Both the position numbers and the translations under genes were made by a program. Below the pieces are notes generated by a model. It saw nothing but the letters and a program-made list of their open reading frames with translations. It searched no databases and was not told the origin of the DNA. Shown here piece after piece: positions 8,111 through 16,439 of a stretch of 64,000 nucleotides of DNA (positions are counted from its first letter, which is position 1; each line of letters starts with the position of its first letter). The stretch is from Eleftheria terrae (GTDB lineage: Bacteria; Pseudomonadota; Gammaproteobacteria; Burkholderiales; Burkholderiaceae_C), in NCBI RefSeq assembly GCF_030419005.1, contig NZ_CP106952.1, positions 248,001 to 312,000 on the forward strand, read 5' to 3'.

Positions 8111-9913
8111 CTACCGGTACACCCGCAACCGCTGCCCGTCGATCAGCACGTCCTGCCATTGGGGTGCCACCACCTGCACCTGACCCGCCGCCAGCCGCTC
8201 GCGCCATTGCGCCAACGTGCCCGGCCCGCCGCCCAAGGTGTCCAGGACGTTCCAGCCGGCAGTGCCGCGGTGATGGATGCGCGTCTGCACCTGGCCATGC
8301 TGCTCGGACAGCAGCACCACCTCCGGCCGACCGTCTTGGTTGAGGTCGACCCGCCAGGCCAGGCAGGTCTCTGCACGGGTGAGGCAGTGGCGGAGCTGAT
8401 CATCGGTGTGGTCGGCCAGCATGGCTTCGATGAAGTCGGCGTCGAGGGACTCCCCTTGCGGCAGCACCGCCAGTTGCTCGCGCAGCTCGCGGCGTTCGCG
8501 CTCCAGGTCACGTGGCGGCGCCGCCTGCGTGCCGGGCGAATCGCGCAAGGCAGCGGCGGCGGCGGCGGCCAGGCGGTGTTGGCGGTCGTCGCCACCGGTG
8601 GCCCGCGCGAGGGCCTGCACGGCAGCCTCGCCATAGGGGCCGGCCTTGCGCATCAGGAACTCCCAGTCGAAGTCCTCCGGGTCCACCTGGCCGCTCTTCA
8701 GGCGTGCCACCTGGCTCTCGGTGGACAGCCAGCGCACATCGGCCAGCGGGCTCAGCAAGGCGACCAGCGCGAGCGACTGCAGGATGGCCGCCGCGATGTT
8801 GGTGGCCGGCAGCAGGCCGAACCAGCCCCTGCGGGCCAGCAGCGAGGCGCTGTAGCCCAGCGCATACAGCGTCACCAGGCCGGCCACCAGCGCGCCCCAC
8901 ACACGGTCGGGGGTCCAGCCGTGCTGCTGGATGCGCAACCACAAGGCCCAGTCGCCCAGCACCGCCAGCACCGGCACGGCCAGCCAGCACCACGGTGCCA
9001 CCACCACCAGCGGCCGCAAGAGGGCCGGTGCCTCGCGGCCGTCTTGCCAGGCGGCGTTGACGAAGGTGACGCACAGCACCCCGAACCAGCACAGGTACAT
9101 CGCCGCACTGCGCGTGGCAAACAGCGGCTGCACGCCGGTGAACGGCAGCGCCAGCACCCAGATGACCGCAAAGAGCAATGCCAGCGGCAGCATCCAGGTG
9201 GTCAGCGACAGGGCGAAGCGCCGCAGGGCGAGCAGCACGTCGGTGCGCTGCAGCACCAGGCCACAGGCGAGGCCGAAACTCCCGCCCGAAACCACCATGA
9301 TGAAGGCCGGCTGGGCGAACAGGCGGGCAGCCGCCTTGATCCCGATGCTGTGCAACAAGGCCGCCCCCGAGCCGAGCAGCACCCACAGCAAGCCGGTGAG
9401 CGCGGCCGCCACCGGCACCAGCACCGCATTGCGCCACGCCAGCTCGAACAGCCGCGGGTAGTCGAAGCGCCGGCGCACGGTATCGAAGCCGGCCGCCAGC
9501 GACAGCAGCACGAAGCCCAGCACGCCGGCCGGCAGCAGGTGGGCCGGCCCGACATGCGACAGCCCGTGCAGCTCACTGCCGGTGGCGCCGATGTGGGCCC
9601 CCAGCGCCGCAAACAGCAAGCCCAGCCCTGCGACCACGACAACGCGGGCCCGCCGCGAGCGGAAGCCCTGCTCCGACAGGTAGCCGGCCATCGGCAGCGC
9701 CAGCACCGCATACAGCAGCGCCGTCCACAGCGGGACGGGGGTCAGCGCCTGGTAGCGGCGAGGCAGCCCCTCGGTCAGCGCCCACAGCGCCGCCCCCTGC
9801 AGCATGCCCAGCAGCGCCAGCCGCCACACCGGGCTGGCCGCCGGCGGCAGCATCGCCGCGGCAGCGTCCACCCTGCCGGCAGGCAGGGCGGCTTGCTCGT
9901 CGATCGTCTTCAT
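8111..9913 (-). CDS. DUF4153 multi-spanning membrane protein
   Basis: 600 aa. About twelve hydrophobic spans occupy residues 25-440; a hydrophilic C-terminal region follows with two charged helices (RERRELREQLAVL) and a final domain ending in LIDGQRLRVYR. The layout and length fit the DUF4153 family of inner-membrane proteins, whose function is unknown. The segment LAWRVDLNQDGRPEVVLL near residue 540 looks like an isolated EF-hand/FG-GAP type D-x-N-x-D-G loop, suggesting a periplasmic metal-binding tail. ATG 9913 is supported by AGGGAGA upstream; the frame extends further without a better start. Confidence 0.8.
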   Translation of the reverse strand: MKTIDEQAALPAGRVDAAAAMLPPAASPVWRLALLGMLQGAALWALTEGLPRRYQALTPVPLWTALLYAVLALPMAGYLSEQGFRSRRARVVVVAGLGLLFAALGAHIGATGSELHGLSHVGPAHLLPAGVLGFVLLSLAAGFDTVRRRFDYPRLFELAWRNAVLVPVAAALTGLLWVLLGSGAALLHSIGIKAAARLFAQPAFIMVVSGGSFGLACGLVLQRTDVLLALRRFALSLTTWMLPLALLFAVIWVLALPFTGVQPLFATRSAAMYLCWFGVLCVTFVNAAWQDGREAPALLRPLVVVAPWCWLAVPVLAVLGDWALWLRIQQHGWTPDRVWGALVAGLVTLYALGYSASLLARRGWFGLLPATNIAAAILQSLALVALLSPLADVRWLSTESQVARLKSGQVDPEDFDWEFLMRKAGPYGEAAVQALARATGGDDRQHRLAAAAAAALRDSPGTQAAPPRDLERERRELREQLAVLPQGESLDADFIEAMLADHTDDQLRHCLTRAETCLAWRVDLNQDGRPEVVLLSEQHGQVQTRIHHRGTAGWNVLDTLGGGPGTLAQWRERLAAGQVQVVAPQWQDVLIDGQRLRVYR

Positions 9914-10314
9914 CGCGTCACTCTCCCTCGTCTCATGATGTGCGCCGTGGCCGGCGGCGGGCGCCATGATAGGGGCGCCACCGCCGGCCGCGCCGCCGGC
10001 GGCAGGCATGGCCGGACGTGGCTGCCGTCACGGCTGATGGCCGCATTTACCGCAAGTCACCAAACCGGCGCGGCGCGCGGCTGGAAGGCCCGGCAACATG
10101 CCGTGCCGTGCCGTGCCGTGGTGTGCCAGGCGGAGGAGGGGTGTGCCACATTCCTTCGCAGGGCAGCCTGTCGCTTCACATCGCATCCTTTGGGAAGATC
10201 CACTCCATGACACTGCCTCTTGCCCCTGCCGCTACGGCGGACCGTGGCCCGGGCGCACCGCAGCCGCCCCTGGCCGGCGGTGCCGGCTGGCCCCTCGCCT
10301 GACGGCCGCCGCCC
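9914..10314. other. Divergent intergenic region with (CCGTG)4 repeat
   Basis: 401 bp between the divergent DUF4153 and DUF1615 genes. It contains four perfect tandem copies of CCGTG (10101-10120). A 31-codon frame starting at the ATG near 10207 ends 12 nt before the next gene but lacks a ribosome binding site. No promoter boxes are obvious. Confidence 0.45.
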
Positions 10315-11475
10315 ATGTCCCGGCCCCCTGGTGCAACCGCGTCCCGCCGCTTCGCTGCCATGGCGGCAGCCGCCGCCCTGCTGCTGCTGGCGGCTTGCGC
10401 CGGCCCGCCGGGCGGCCCGCCGGCCACTCCCGAGCCGGCCCGGCCGGCGGAGGTCCGCGCCCGGGTGGCCCGCCTGATGCCTGCGGGCGTCACACACCGC
10501 GACGGCTGGGCCATGGACATCCAGGCGGCCTTCACCGTGCTGCAGCTGACGCCCAGCGTTGAGAACCTGTGCGCGGTGCTCGCGGTGACCGAGCAGGAAT
10601 CGGGCTACCAGGTCGACCCACCGGTGCCACGCCTGGCCGAGATCACCTGGCAGGAGATCGACCGCCGCGCCGAGCGGCTCGGCGTGCCGCGCATGGTGGT
10701 GCGCGCCGCCCTGCAACTGCAGTCGCCGGACGGGCGCAGCTGGGCCGACCGCATTGACGCCGCACGCACCGAGCAGGCGTTGAGCCGCTTGTTCGAGGAC
10801 ATGATCGGCATGCTGCCGCTCGGCCGCCGGCTGTTTGGCGGCTACAACCCGGTGCGCACCGGCGGGCCGATGCAGGTCAGCATCCGATTTGCCGAAGAGC
10901 ATGCCGCGGCCCGCCCCTATCCCTACCCGCTGCCCGCCGAAGGCAGCCTGCGGCACGAGGTCTTCACCCGGCGCGGCGGGCTCTATTTCGGGATTGCCCA
11001 CCTGCTCGACTATCCGGCCGACTACGAGCAGCCGCTGTACCGGTTCGCCGACTTCAACGCCGGCCACCATGCCAGCCGCAATGCCGCGTTCCAGCAGGCG
11101 CTGTCGATGGTCAGCGGCGTCCCGCTGGCGCTCGACGGTGACCTGGTGCGCCATGGCGAAGACGATGACGCGCCTCCGGGCGAAACGGAAAGCGCGGCGC
11201 TGGCCATCGCCGCCCGCCTGGGGCTGGATGCCGCCTCGGTGCGCCGGGCGCTTGCGCAGGGCGACAGCCCGGCCTTCGAGCGGACCGAGCTGTACCGGCA
11301 GGTCTTCCTGCAGGCAGAGCGCATCGAAGGCCGGGCGCTGCCGCGCGCCCGGTTGCCGCGCATCACGCTGCAGAGCCCGAAGATCCAGCGCAAGCTCACC
11401 ACCGAGTGGTTCGCGCGCCGGGTCGACGAGCGCTACCGGCGCTGCCTCGCACGCCGACCGGCCGACGGGGGTTGA
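10315..11475 (+). CDS. DUF1615 lipoprotein
   Basis: 386 aa. Arg-containing N-region, hydrophobic run and lipobox LAAC put the lipidated Cys at residue 28, so the mature protein sits on the envelope facing the periplasm. The body (TVLQLTPSVENLCAVLAVTEQESGY ... DFNAGHHASRNAAFQ ... KLTTEWFARRVDERYRRC) matches the DUF1615 family of proteobacterial lipoproteins. EQESGY resembles the catalytic-Glu strand of lytic transglycosylase-like folds (E-S-x-F/Y), so peptidoglycan binding or cleavage is possible but unproven. Confidence 0.85.
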   Translation: MSRPPGATASRRFAAMAAAAALLLLAACAGPPGGPPATPEPARPAEVRARVARLMPAGVTHRDGWAMDIQAAFTVLQLTPSVENLCAVLAVTEQESGYQVDPPVPRLAEITWQEIDRRAERLGVPRMVVRAALQLQSPDGRSWADRIDAARTEQALSRLFEDMIGMLPLGRRLFGGYNPVRTGGPMQVSIRFAEEHAAARPYPYPLPAEGSLRHEVFTRRGGLYFGIAHLLDYPADYEQPLYRFADFNAGHHASRNAAFQQALSMVSGVPLALDGDLVRHGEDDDAPPGETESAALAIAARLGLDAASVRRALAQGDSPAFERTELYRQVFLQAERIEGRALPRARLPRITLQSPKIQRKLTTEWFARRVDERYRRCLARRPADGG

Positions 11476-11508
11476 GCGACGGCCCGGCCCACCGGCCGCA
11501 CGCGTGCT

Positions 11509-11898
11509 TCAGTCCATCATCTCAACCAGGTGCGCACGGTTCGCCGGGGCCGGATAGGGCTCGGGCCAGAACTCCACCAGCCGGGTGATGCGGCCATGCG
11601 CGATGGTGAAGAAGGAAATTGCCCGGGCGGCCTGCACGCCGTCCGTCACGCTGACATCCGAGACGGCCTGGGCGCCCTCAGCCACCATCCGGTGCACGGT
11701 GAAGCGCCAGGGGCCGTGGGCCGGGTACTCCGCGTTCATGCGAGCAAAGCGCTCGGCGCCACGCAAGCGCTCCCTGGATTGCGGCCACTCCAGCACGAAG
11801 TCCGGCGCCAGCACCGCACGGACCGACTCGAAGTCGTTGCTCGCCATGCGGCGCCAGAATTCGTTCACCACCTCGGTGGCAGTCGCTGCAGCACTCAA
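11509..11898 (-). CDS. SnoaL/NTF2-like protein
   Basis: 129 aa from a TTG start at 11898, which sits 6 nt after AAAGGAG; an ATG further out at 11952 lacks such a signal. Compact cone-shaped NTF2 fold is suggested by EVVNEFWRRMASNDFESVRAVLAPDFVLEWP followed by beta strands and the closing ITRLVEFWPEPYPAP. The family includes ester-cyclases, isomerases and many uncharacterised small-molecule binders. No catalytic set can be assigned. Convergent with the DUF1615 gene. Confidence 0.78.
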   Translation of the reverse strand: MSAAATATEVVNEFWRRMASNDFESVRAVLAPDFVLEWPQSRERLRGAERFARMNAEYPAHGPWRFTVHRMVAEGAQAVSDVSVTDGVQAARAISFFTIAHGRITRLVEFWPEPYPAPANRAHLVEMMD

Positions 11899-12018
11899 TG
11901 CGGGCTCCTTTCCAGGCAGGGTGGCCGCCCGCGGCGGTCCGGCGCGGCGCATCCCGCCCGCATGCTAGGGCATGCACGCGAGCAGGGGCGCCGCCTCTCC
12001 CCCGCGGGCATCGGACCG

Positions 12019-13296
12019 TCAGAACCAGGTGACCAGCGCATCCACCACGCGGTAGTCCTCGTCCACCACGGGCAGCCAGCGCCACTTGTCGAAGGTGGTG
12101 CACGGATGCGAGATGCCGAGCGCAATCCGGTCGCCCACCTGCAGCGGGGCCGTGCCTTCGCCGTCGTCCCAGCAAAGATTGGCATGCTGGTCGTTCAAGC
12201 CCGAGATGCGCCAGGCCGCCGGCGCGGCTTGCGGCTGGCGCTCACCGCGCGGCACATGGGCCAGCGGCACCGGCAGGCCGAGGTCGTGCGACAGGTCGCG
12301 CTTGCCCACCGCCAGAATGGCCAGCCCCGGCTCGGGCAGCGACTGCACCTGCGCCCACACCTCCAGGGCTGCCTGCAGGCCATGCCCGCAACCCAGGCGG
12401 GCGTTGGCCAGCGAGACCAGGCGGTGATAGAAGCCGTGGTCGTGCGTGACATAGCAGCCGGAGCGCAACACGCCGCGCACCGGCCGCCGCAGCCTCGCTT
12501 GCAAGCCGGCCAGCACCAGATCGAACAGCGCCGAGCCGCCGGCGCTGAGCACCACCTCCGCGTCCTCGAACCAGCCCTGCTGGTCCAGCGCCTCGGCCAC
12601 CGCCTGCACCCGCTGCATCAGCGCAGCCGCCGAGGCACGGTCGGCCGCGTCCTGTCCGGTGGCGCCCAGCCCCTCATAGCATTCGACGCCGCACACCCGC
12701 ACCGCGCGGCTGGCATGCGCCCGGGCGGCCAGGGCCAGGGCGTCTTCGTGGCTGCGGCAGCCGGTGCGGCCACCGGGCACACCGATCTCGATCAGCACGT
12801 CGAAGGGCGCTTCGGGATGGGTGGCCTCGATCAGCGCCAGCTGCGCGAGGGAGTCGAGCAGGAAGATCACCTTCAGGTCGGCATGCTGCCGCTTCAGGGC
12901 GGCAATGCCGAGCAGGTCCACCGGCGCGAACACCTGGTTGGCGACGATGCAGCGCCGTGCACCGGCCGCGACGCCAATGCCCAGCTGGCCCACAGTCGCG
13001 AAGGTGAGCCCCCAGGCGCCGGCCTCCAGCTGCCGCCGGAACAGCTGGGGCGACATGGTCGTCTTGCCATGCGGCGCCAGGACCAGGCCGGCATCGCTGG
13101 CAAAGCGCTGCATCCACTGCAGGTTGTGCTCCAGTGCGTCGCGGCGGATCACGGCCAGCGGCAGGGGCAGGTCGCCGGCCAGCACCTGCCATCCCTGCGC
13201 GCCGACCTGCGAGCGGCGCAGTGGCGGGCTGTGCGGCGGAAAGCCTTTGTGGCGGGCATCGAGCAGGGGATCGAGCAGGTCGTCGTGCAGGGTCAT
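12019..13296 (-). CDS. Amino-acid deaminase, D-serine dehydratase/alanine-racemase fold III
   Basis: 425 aa, cytoplasmic PLP enzyme. The PLP lysine is K78 in APHGKTTMSP; GVECYEG and LSAGGSALFD fit the barrel and phosphate-binding strands. The C-terminal HPCTTFDKWRW supplies the His and Cys that bind zinc in eukaryotic-type D-serine dehydratases. It probably dehydrates or deaminates a hydroxy or D-amino acid; substrate unknown. ATG 13296 was chosen because homology begins there; the frame runs on to 13647 inside the next gene. It lies 80 bp downstream of the lactonase on the same strand and is probably co-transcribed, suggesting a sugar-acid/amino-acid catabolic unit. Confidence 0.85.
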   Translation of the reverse strand: MTLHDDLLDPLLDARHKGFPPHSPPLRRSQVGAQGWQVLAGDLPLPLAVIRRDALEHNLQWMQRFASDAGLVLAPHGKTTMSPQLFRRQLEAGAWGLTFATVGQLGIGVAAGARRCIVANQVFAPVDLLGIAALKRQHADLKVIFLLDSLAQLALIEATHPEAPFDVLIEIGVPGGRTGCRSHEDALALAARAHASRAVRVCGVECYEGLGATGQDAADRASAAALMQRVQAVAEALDQQGWFEDAEVVLSAGGSALFDLVLAGLQARLRRPVRGVLRSGCYVTHDHGFYHRLVSLANARLGCGHGLQAALEVWAQVQSLPEPGLAILAVGKRDLSHDLGLPVPLAHVPRGERQPQAAPAAWRISGLNDQHANLCWDDGEGTAPLQVGDRIALGISHPCTTFDKWRWLPVVDEDYRVVDALVTWF

Positions 13297-13376
13297 GGCA
13301 AGGCGGAAGAGGCAAGCGGAAGGAGGAAGTGGCAAGCGCCGGGGCTGCGACGCTGGGGGCGGCGGCGCAGCGGCGT

Positions 13377-14552
13377 TCAGCGCCCGAGCACCAGGAAGTC
13401 GATCACCGCCGGCGCGCCCACCGGCACATAGCCGCCGGTGAAACGCAGGCGCCCCCCCGCGCCGATGGCAAAGACGGTCAGATTGTCGCTGTGCTGGTTG
13501 CAGACGTAGAGGAAGCGGCCGCCCGGTGCAAGCTGGCAGCTGCGCGGGTAGGCGCCGCGCGTCCAGGCTTCGTCCACCAGCACCGGCAGGCCGTCGCGGC
13601 CGATCGAGAAGGTGGCGATGCTGTCGTGCAGGCGGTTCAGCGTCCATAGCCAGCGGCCATGCGGCGCCATCACCAGGCCCGAGGCGTAGCTGGTGCCGGC
13701 GTAGCCAGCCGGCAGGCAGGACACCTCACGCTGGGGCTGCAGCTGGCCGGTCACCGGGTCATGGTCGAGCACGGCCAGTGTCGAGGCTTCCTCGTTGAGC
13801 GAGTAAAGCCAGCGGCCGTTCGGGTGCCAGGCAAAGTGCCGCGGCCCCGCCCCCGGCGAAGCGGCCACGCTGCGCGGCTCGTGCAGTCGGCCGGCGGCGG
13901 CGTCGAAGCGCCAGGCCAGGGTGCAATCCAGCCCGAGGTCGTTGGCCAGCACGAAACGGCCCTGCGGATCGCTCTGCACCATGTGGGCATGCGGCTCGTC
14001 GTGGCCACTGATGGCGAAGCTGCCGGGCGGCGCGTGCGCAGCCACCCGCGCGCCCCACGGCGGGCCGGCAGCACCGAGCGCGAGCCGGTCCTGCTGCAGG
14101 TCGCAGGGGGGCGCCACCCGGCCATCGTCCAGCACGGGAAGCACCGCGACGCTGCCGCTGCCGTAGTTGGCCACGAACAGGTGGCGCCCGCCAGGATGCA
14201 GGCTGAGGTGCACCGGCAGCCGCCCGCCCGAGGACACGCTGTTGAGCCCGTGCAGTGCGCCGTCGCACGGATCGACGGCGTAGGCGCTCACCGAGCCGGC
14301 GCCCTCATTGGCGGTGTAGAGCCGCCGGCCGTCCGCCGACAGCGCCAGCCAGGTCGGGCTGTCGCCGCTGGCGGTGATGCCCAGCGGCAGCAGCGCGCCG
14401 CTGGCAGGGTCCAGCCGGAAGCGATGCAGGCCCTGGCCGCGCGGTGGGTAGGTGCCGACATAGGCGACCACGGTGCGGTCGGCATCGACCGAGCGGGTGC
14501 GGGCCCTGGCCGCTGCGGCGGCCGAACTGAGCAGGCGATGGCGAGGGTTCAT
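13377..14552 (-). CDS. Lactonase, 7-bladed beta-propeller (6-phosphogluconolactonase-type)
   Basis: 391 aa. Repeating blades of the kind WLALSADGRRLYTANEGAGSVSAY, HLSLHPGGRHLFVANYGSGSVAVL and HFAWHPNGRWLYSLNEEASTLAVL are typical of the YbhE/Pgl lactonase family; conserved DEPHAH and GPRHF are present. The family hydrolyses 6-phosphogluconolactone or related sugar lactones. The N-terminal 25 residues are Ala/Arg-rich and not part of the propeller; no twin-arginine motif is clear. First gene of a likely two-gene unit with the deaminase. Confidence 0.88.
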   Translation of the reverse strand: MNPRHRLLSSAAAAARARTRSVDADRTVVAYVGTYPPRGQGLHRFRLDPASGALLPLGITASGDSPTWLALSADGRRLYTANEGAGSVSAYAVDPCDGALHGLNSVSSGGRLPVHLSLHPGGRHLFVANYGSGSVAVLPVLDDGRVAPPCDLQQDRLALGAAGPPWGARVAAHAPPGSFAISGHDEPHAHMVQSDPQGRFVLANDLGLDCTLAWRFDAAAGRLHEPRSVAASPGAGPRHFAWHPNGRWLYSLNEEASTLAVLDHDPVTGQLQPQREVSCLPAGYAGTSYASGLVMAPHGRWLWTLNRLHDSIATFSIGRDGLPVLVDEAWTRGAYPRSCQLAPGGRFLYVCNQHSDNLTVFAIGAGGRLRFTGGYVPVGAPAVIDFLVLGR

Positions 14553-15353
14553 GAATCGCCGGCGCAGCGGGTGTCAGGCGGGAGCATGTTCGGGGTTCCC
14601 AAGCGTGAAGACGACGTTGCGCCGCAGGATACGCAGGCCCCCACGCCACCGAATCGCGGGAAACCCGTGAGTCATTGACCTCCTCCGGGCTGGGCGGCCG
14701 CCGCACAAGCGTACTGGGCGGCGACGCCGGAGCAGGTCAAGACCTTGGCGCGCCAGCGCGCTACCGCCAGCGAACGGATCGGGCCCCCGCCGGCCGCCAG
14801 AACCGTCCCGGTGGGCGCGGCCCCTGCCGGCGCGGACACGAGGCCGGTTCTTCGAGCACAAGGAAGGGCACCGCGCCGCCGCTAGCAAAGGACGATCGCT
14901 TGGGCGGACAGCGCGGTGATCGACACGGCGAGCACCGCAGCACACGGCCGGGCAGCAAGCGGTCTTCTCCAGCGACAGGCGAGCCGACCGACCACCGAGC
15001 CGCCACACGGGCGAGACGACGAGCACGGGAGATGGCATCGGCCACCGGCCGCCTGGAACTTCGGGCCGCGAAGTTCGGGCCGATTGACCCAGGAATCAGG
15101 CGAGGGTCGCAGCGAAAGCCGCAGATGCCGGACGCCGGGGGCCACTATTGGCGCTGGGTGCCGGCAGCAGTGTGCGAGACGTGTGGAATGACCGCTTCAG
15201 GCTGAGTGCAGGCACCGTGGACGTGCCACCGAACGACGGGCGTCATCAACGACTGACGGTCGAAGCCTGCCGCATGAGGCACTGTCGAAGCGTCACGAGC
15301 AGACGTGTGGCAGGCGCCATACTCTGGCCCTTCTGCAACTCTCTGCCAGAGCC
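14553..15353. other. 800-bp region without a supported gene
   Basis: Several overlapping open frames on both strands, none with a ribosome binding site plus recognisable sequence. Base composition becomes less GC-rich toward the right end, matching the DUF6933 gene that follows. It could be a decayed gene or the edge of a transferred segment. Confidence 0.45.
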
Positions 15354-15869
15354 GTGTTCACCTTCCGCTGCACGCAAAAGCTCCTCGACAGGCTCAATGC
15401 GGCTCCTGTGCAGGAGTCGGCTCCACCAGATACGGTCCTTGGCGACTGGTACGCCACTCTGGTCCGTGCCGGACGAATCCAGGTGGTGCTGGCCGTCAGC
15501 GAGCGAACCTTACTGCCTGTGGTGGTGCCAGCAAGAGAAGGCCGGAGCCTTGTACAGCGACTTACCGAGGCATTGGGGCCTCTGCTTGAGTCACTCAGTC
15601 TCCCTGCAGAGGTGGTGACTGCCGAGCGCCGCGCAATGCAGTCTTGGGTCATTGGGAAGACGGCAAGTCGGCGCATCTTGGGCTCACTCAACGACTTGGT
15701 GTTTCAGCTTCAGGTCGGGCTGGTCGAGTTTCCAGATCGAACGCTGCTGGCGCAATCGCTCTGGCTGGCCCAGACCCCCTTAAAGCTCATCGAATATGGG
15801 GCACCAAACAGCGCAACTGTCGCGGCCTTTGTGGCTCAACGCACGCTGCGTGCGGCAAGCAGCCGATGA
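15354..15869 (+). CDS. DUF6933 family protein
   Basis: 171 aa from a GTG start. The opening (F-T-F-R-C-T-Q-K-L-L-D-R-L) and the tight spacing to LGDWYATLV and ERTLLPVVVPARE match DUF6933, a small cytoplasmic family of unknown function often met in accessory DNA. Codon use differs from the neighbours: AAA, ACA, TTA and A/T-ending codons are frequent and the gene is visibly lower in GC, which suggests acquisition. A strong hairpin overlaps its stop codon. No conserved partner gene. Confidence 0.75.
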   Translation: MFTFRCTQKLLDRLNAAPVQESAPPDTVLGDWYATLVRAGRIQVVLAVSERTLLPVVVPAREGRSLVQRLTEALGPLLESLSLPAEVVTAERRAMQSWVIGKTASRRILGSLNDLVFQLQVGLVEFPDRTLLAQSLWLAQTPLKLIEYGAPNSATVAAFVAQRTLRAASSR

Positions 15870-15895
15870 CTGCAGCGACTGCAATCATCGGCTGC
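15859..15895 (+). terminator. Long hairpin overlapping the DUF6933 stop codon
   Basis: Perfect 11-bp arms (GCAGCCGATGA 15859-15869; TCATCGGCTGC 15885-15895) enclose a second 5-bp stem (TGCAG/CTGCA) with a 3-nt loop; only one base pair between the two stems is mismatched. It spans the stop codon at 15867. There is no T-run, so it may act as a terminator or mRNA-end stabiliser, or be part of a recombination site. Confidence 0.45.
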
Positions 15896-15972
15896 CACCG
15901 CCGCACAGCGTTCGTTCCGCCGCTGATGTCGCGGACATCAATGCAATGGCGCGGACCATCCCGCCACTCACT

Positions 15973-16299
15973 TCAGCGAATGCGGTCGCCGTACTTGATG
16001 GAGCGCAGCTGGCCGCCCTCGAAGCGCAGCATCGTGATGAACTGGCCGGGGCCCGGGCGGTAGGTCCACTCCTCGACCGTTTCACAAGTGCCGACCTGGA
16101 CCACCGTGCCGCCGGTGGTCGGCACGCCGGACTTCTCGGCCGGCTTGCAGAAGCTGTCCTTCATCACCGGTTCGCCGCACTTCTGCAGGATGGTGGCCTT
16201 GGCGTCACCGGTGCGGGCGTGGTCGTTGCCGCACTTGAGGGTCTGGGCCTGTGCGACGCCGGCGGCGGCCAGGCACAGGATCGGAACGAGGCTGCGCAT
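15973..16299 (-). CDS. DUF2845 periplasmic protein
   Basis: 108 aa. A signal peptide (MRSLVPILCLAAAGVAQAQ, cleavage after AQA) is followed by about 90 residues with paired cysteines (LKCGN, LQKCGEP, SFCK, GTCETVEEW), the pattern of DUF2845, a small secreted family with an SmpA/OmlA-like fold. The closing RFEGGQLRSIKYGDRIR is typical. Function unknown; probably disulfide-stabilised in the periplasm. ATG 16299 is preceded by AGGAGAT. Confidence 0.85.
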   Translation of the reverse strand: MRSLVPILCLAAAGVAQAQTLKCGNDHARTGDAKATILQKCGEPVMKDSFCKPAEKSGVPTTGGTVVQVGTCETVEEWTYRPGPGQFITMLRFEGGQLRSIKYGDRIR

Positions 16300-16439
16300 G
16301 CTCGATATCTCCTGGAGTGTCTTCTGGGGCGGCGCAGCTTATCACCCGGTGCGACCGCCCGGGGGTGCCGGAAGTCAGCCCGCTGCCATGGCCGGGCGTG
16401 CGGCGACCCGCTGCGGCATGACGCGGATCGCCCTGCATG

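Noticed and set aside
10101..10120. (CCGTG)4 as a possible phase-variation tract
   Set aside because: Only four copies, in an intergenic region and not at a recognisable promoter spacing; likely a chance simple repeat.
8159..10210. A 683-codon plus-strand frame opposite the DUF4153 gene
   Set aside because: Gln/His/Arg-rich shadow; the membrane spans are coded on the minus strand.
10207..10302. A 31-codon frame just before the DUF1615 lipoprotein
   Set aside because: No ribosome binding site and no likeness to known leaders; the lipoprotein already has a full signal peptide from 10315.
15859..15895. Integron attC site at the DUF6933 gene end
   Set aside because: The arms are perfect rather than imperfect and the conserved RYYYAAC/GTTRRRY ends are missing.
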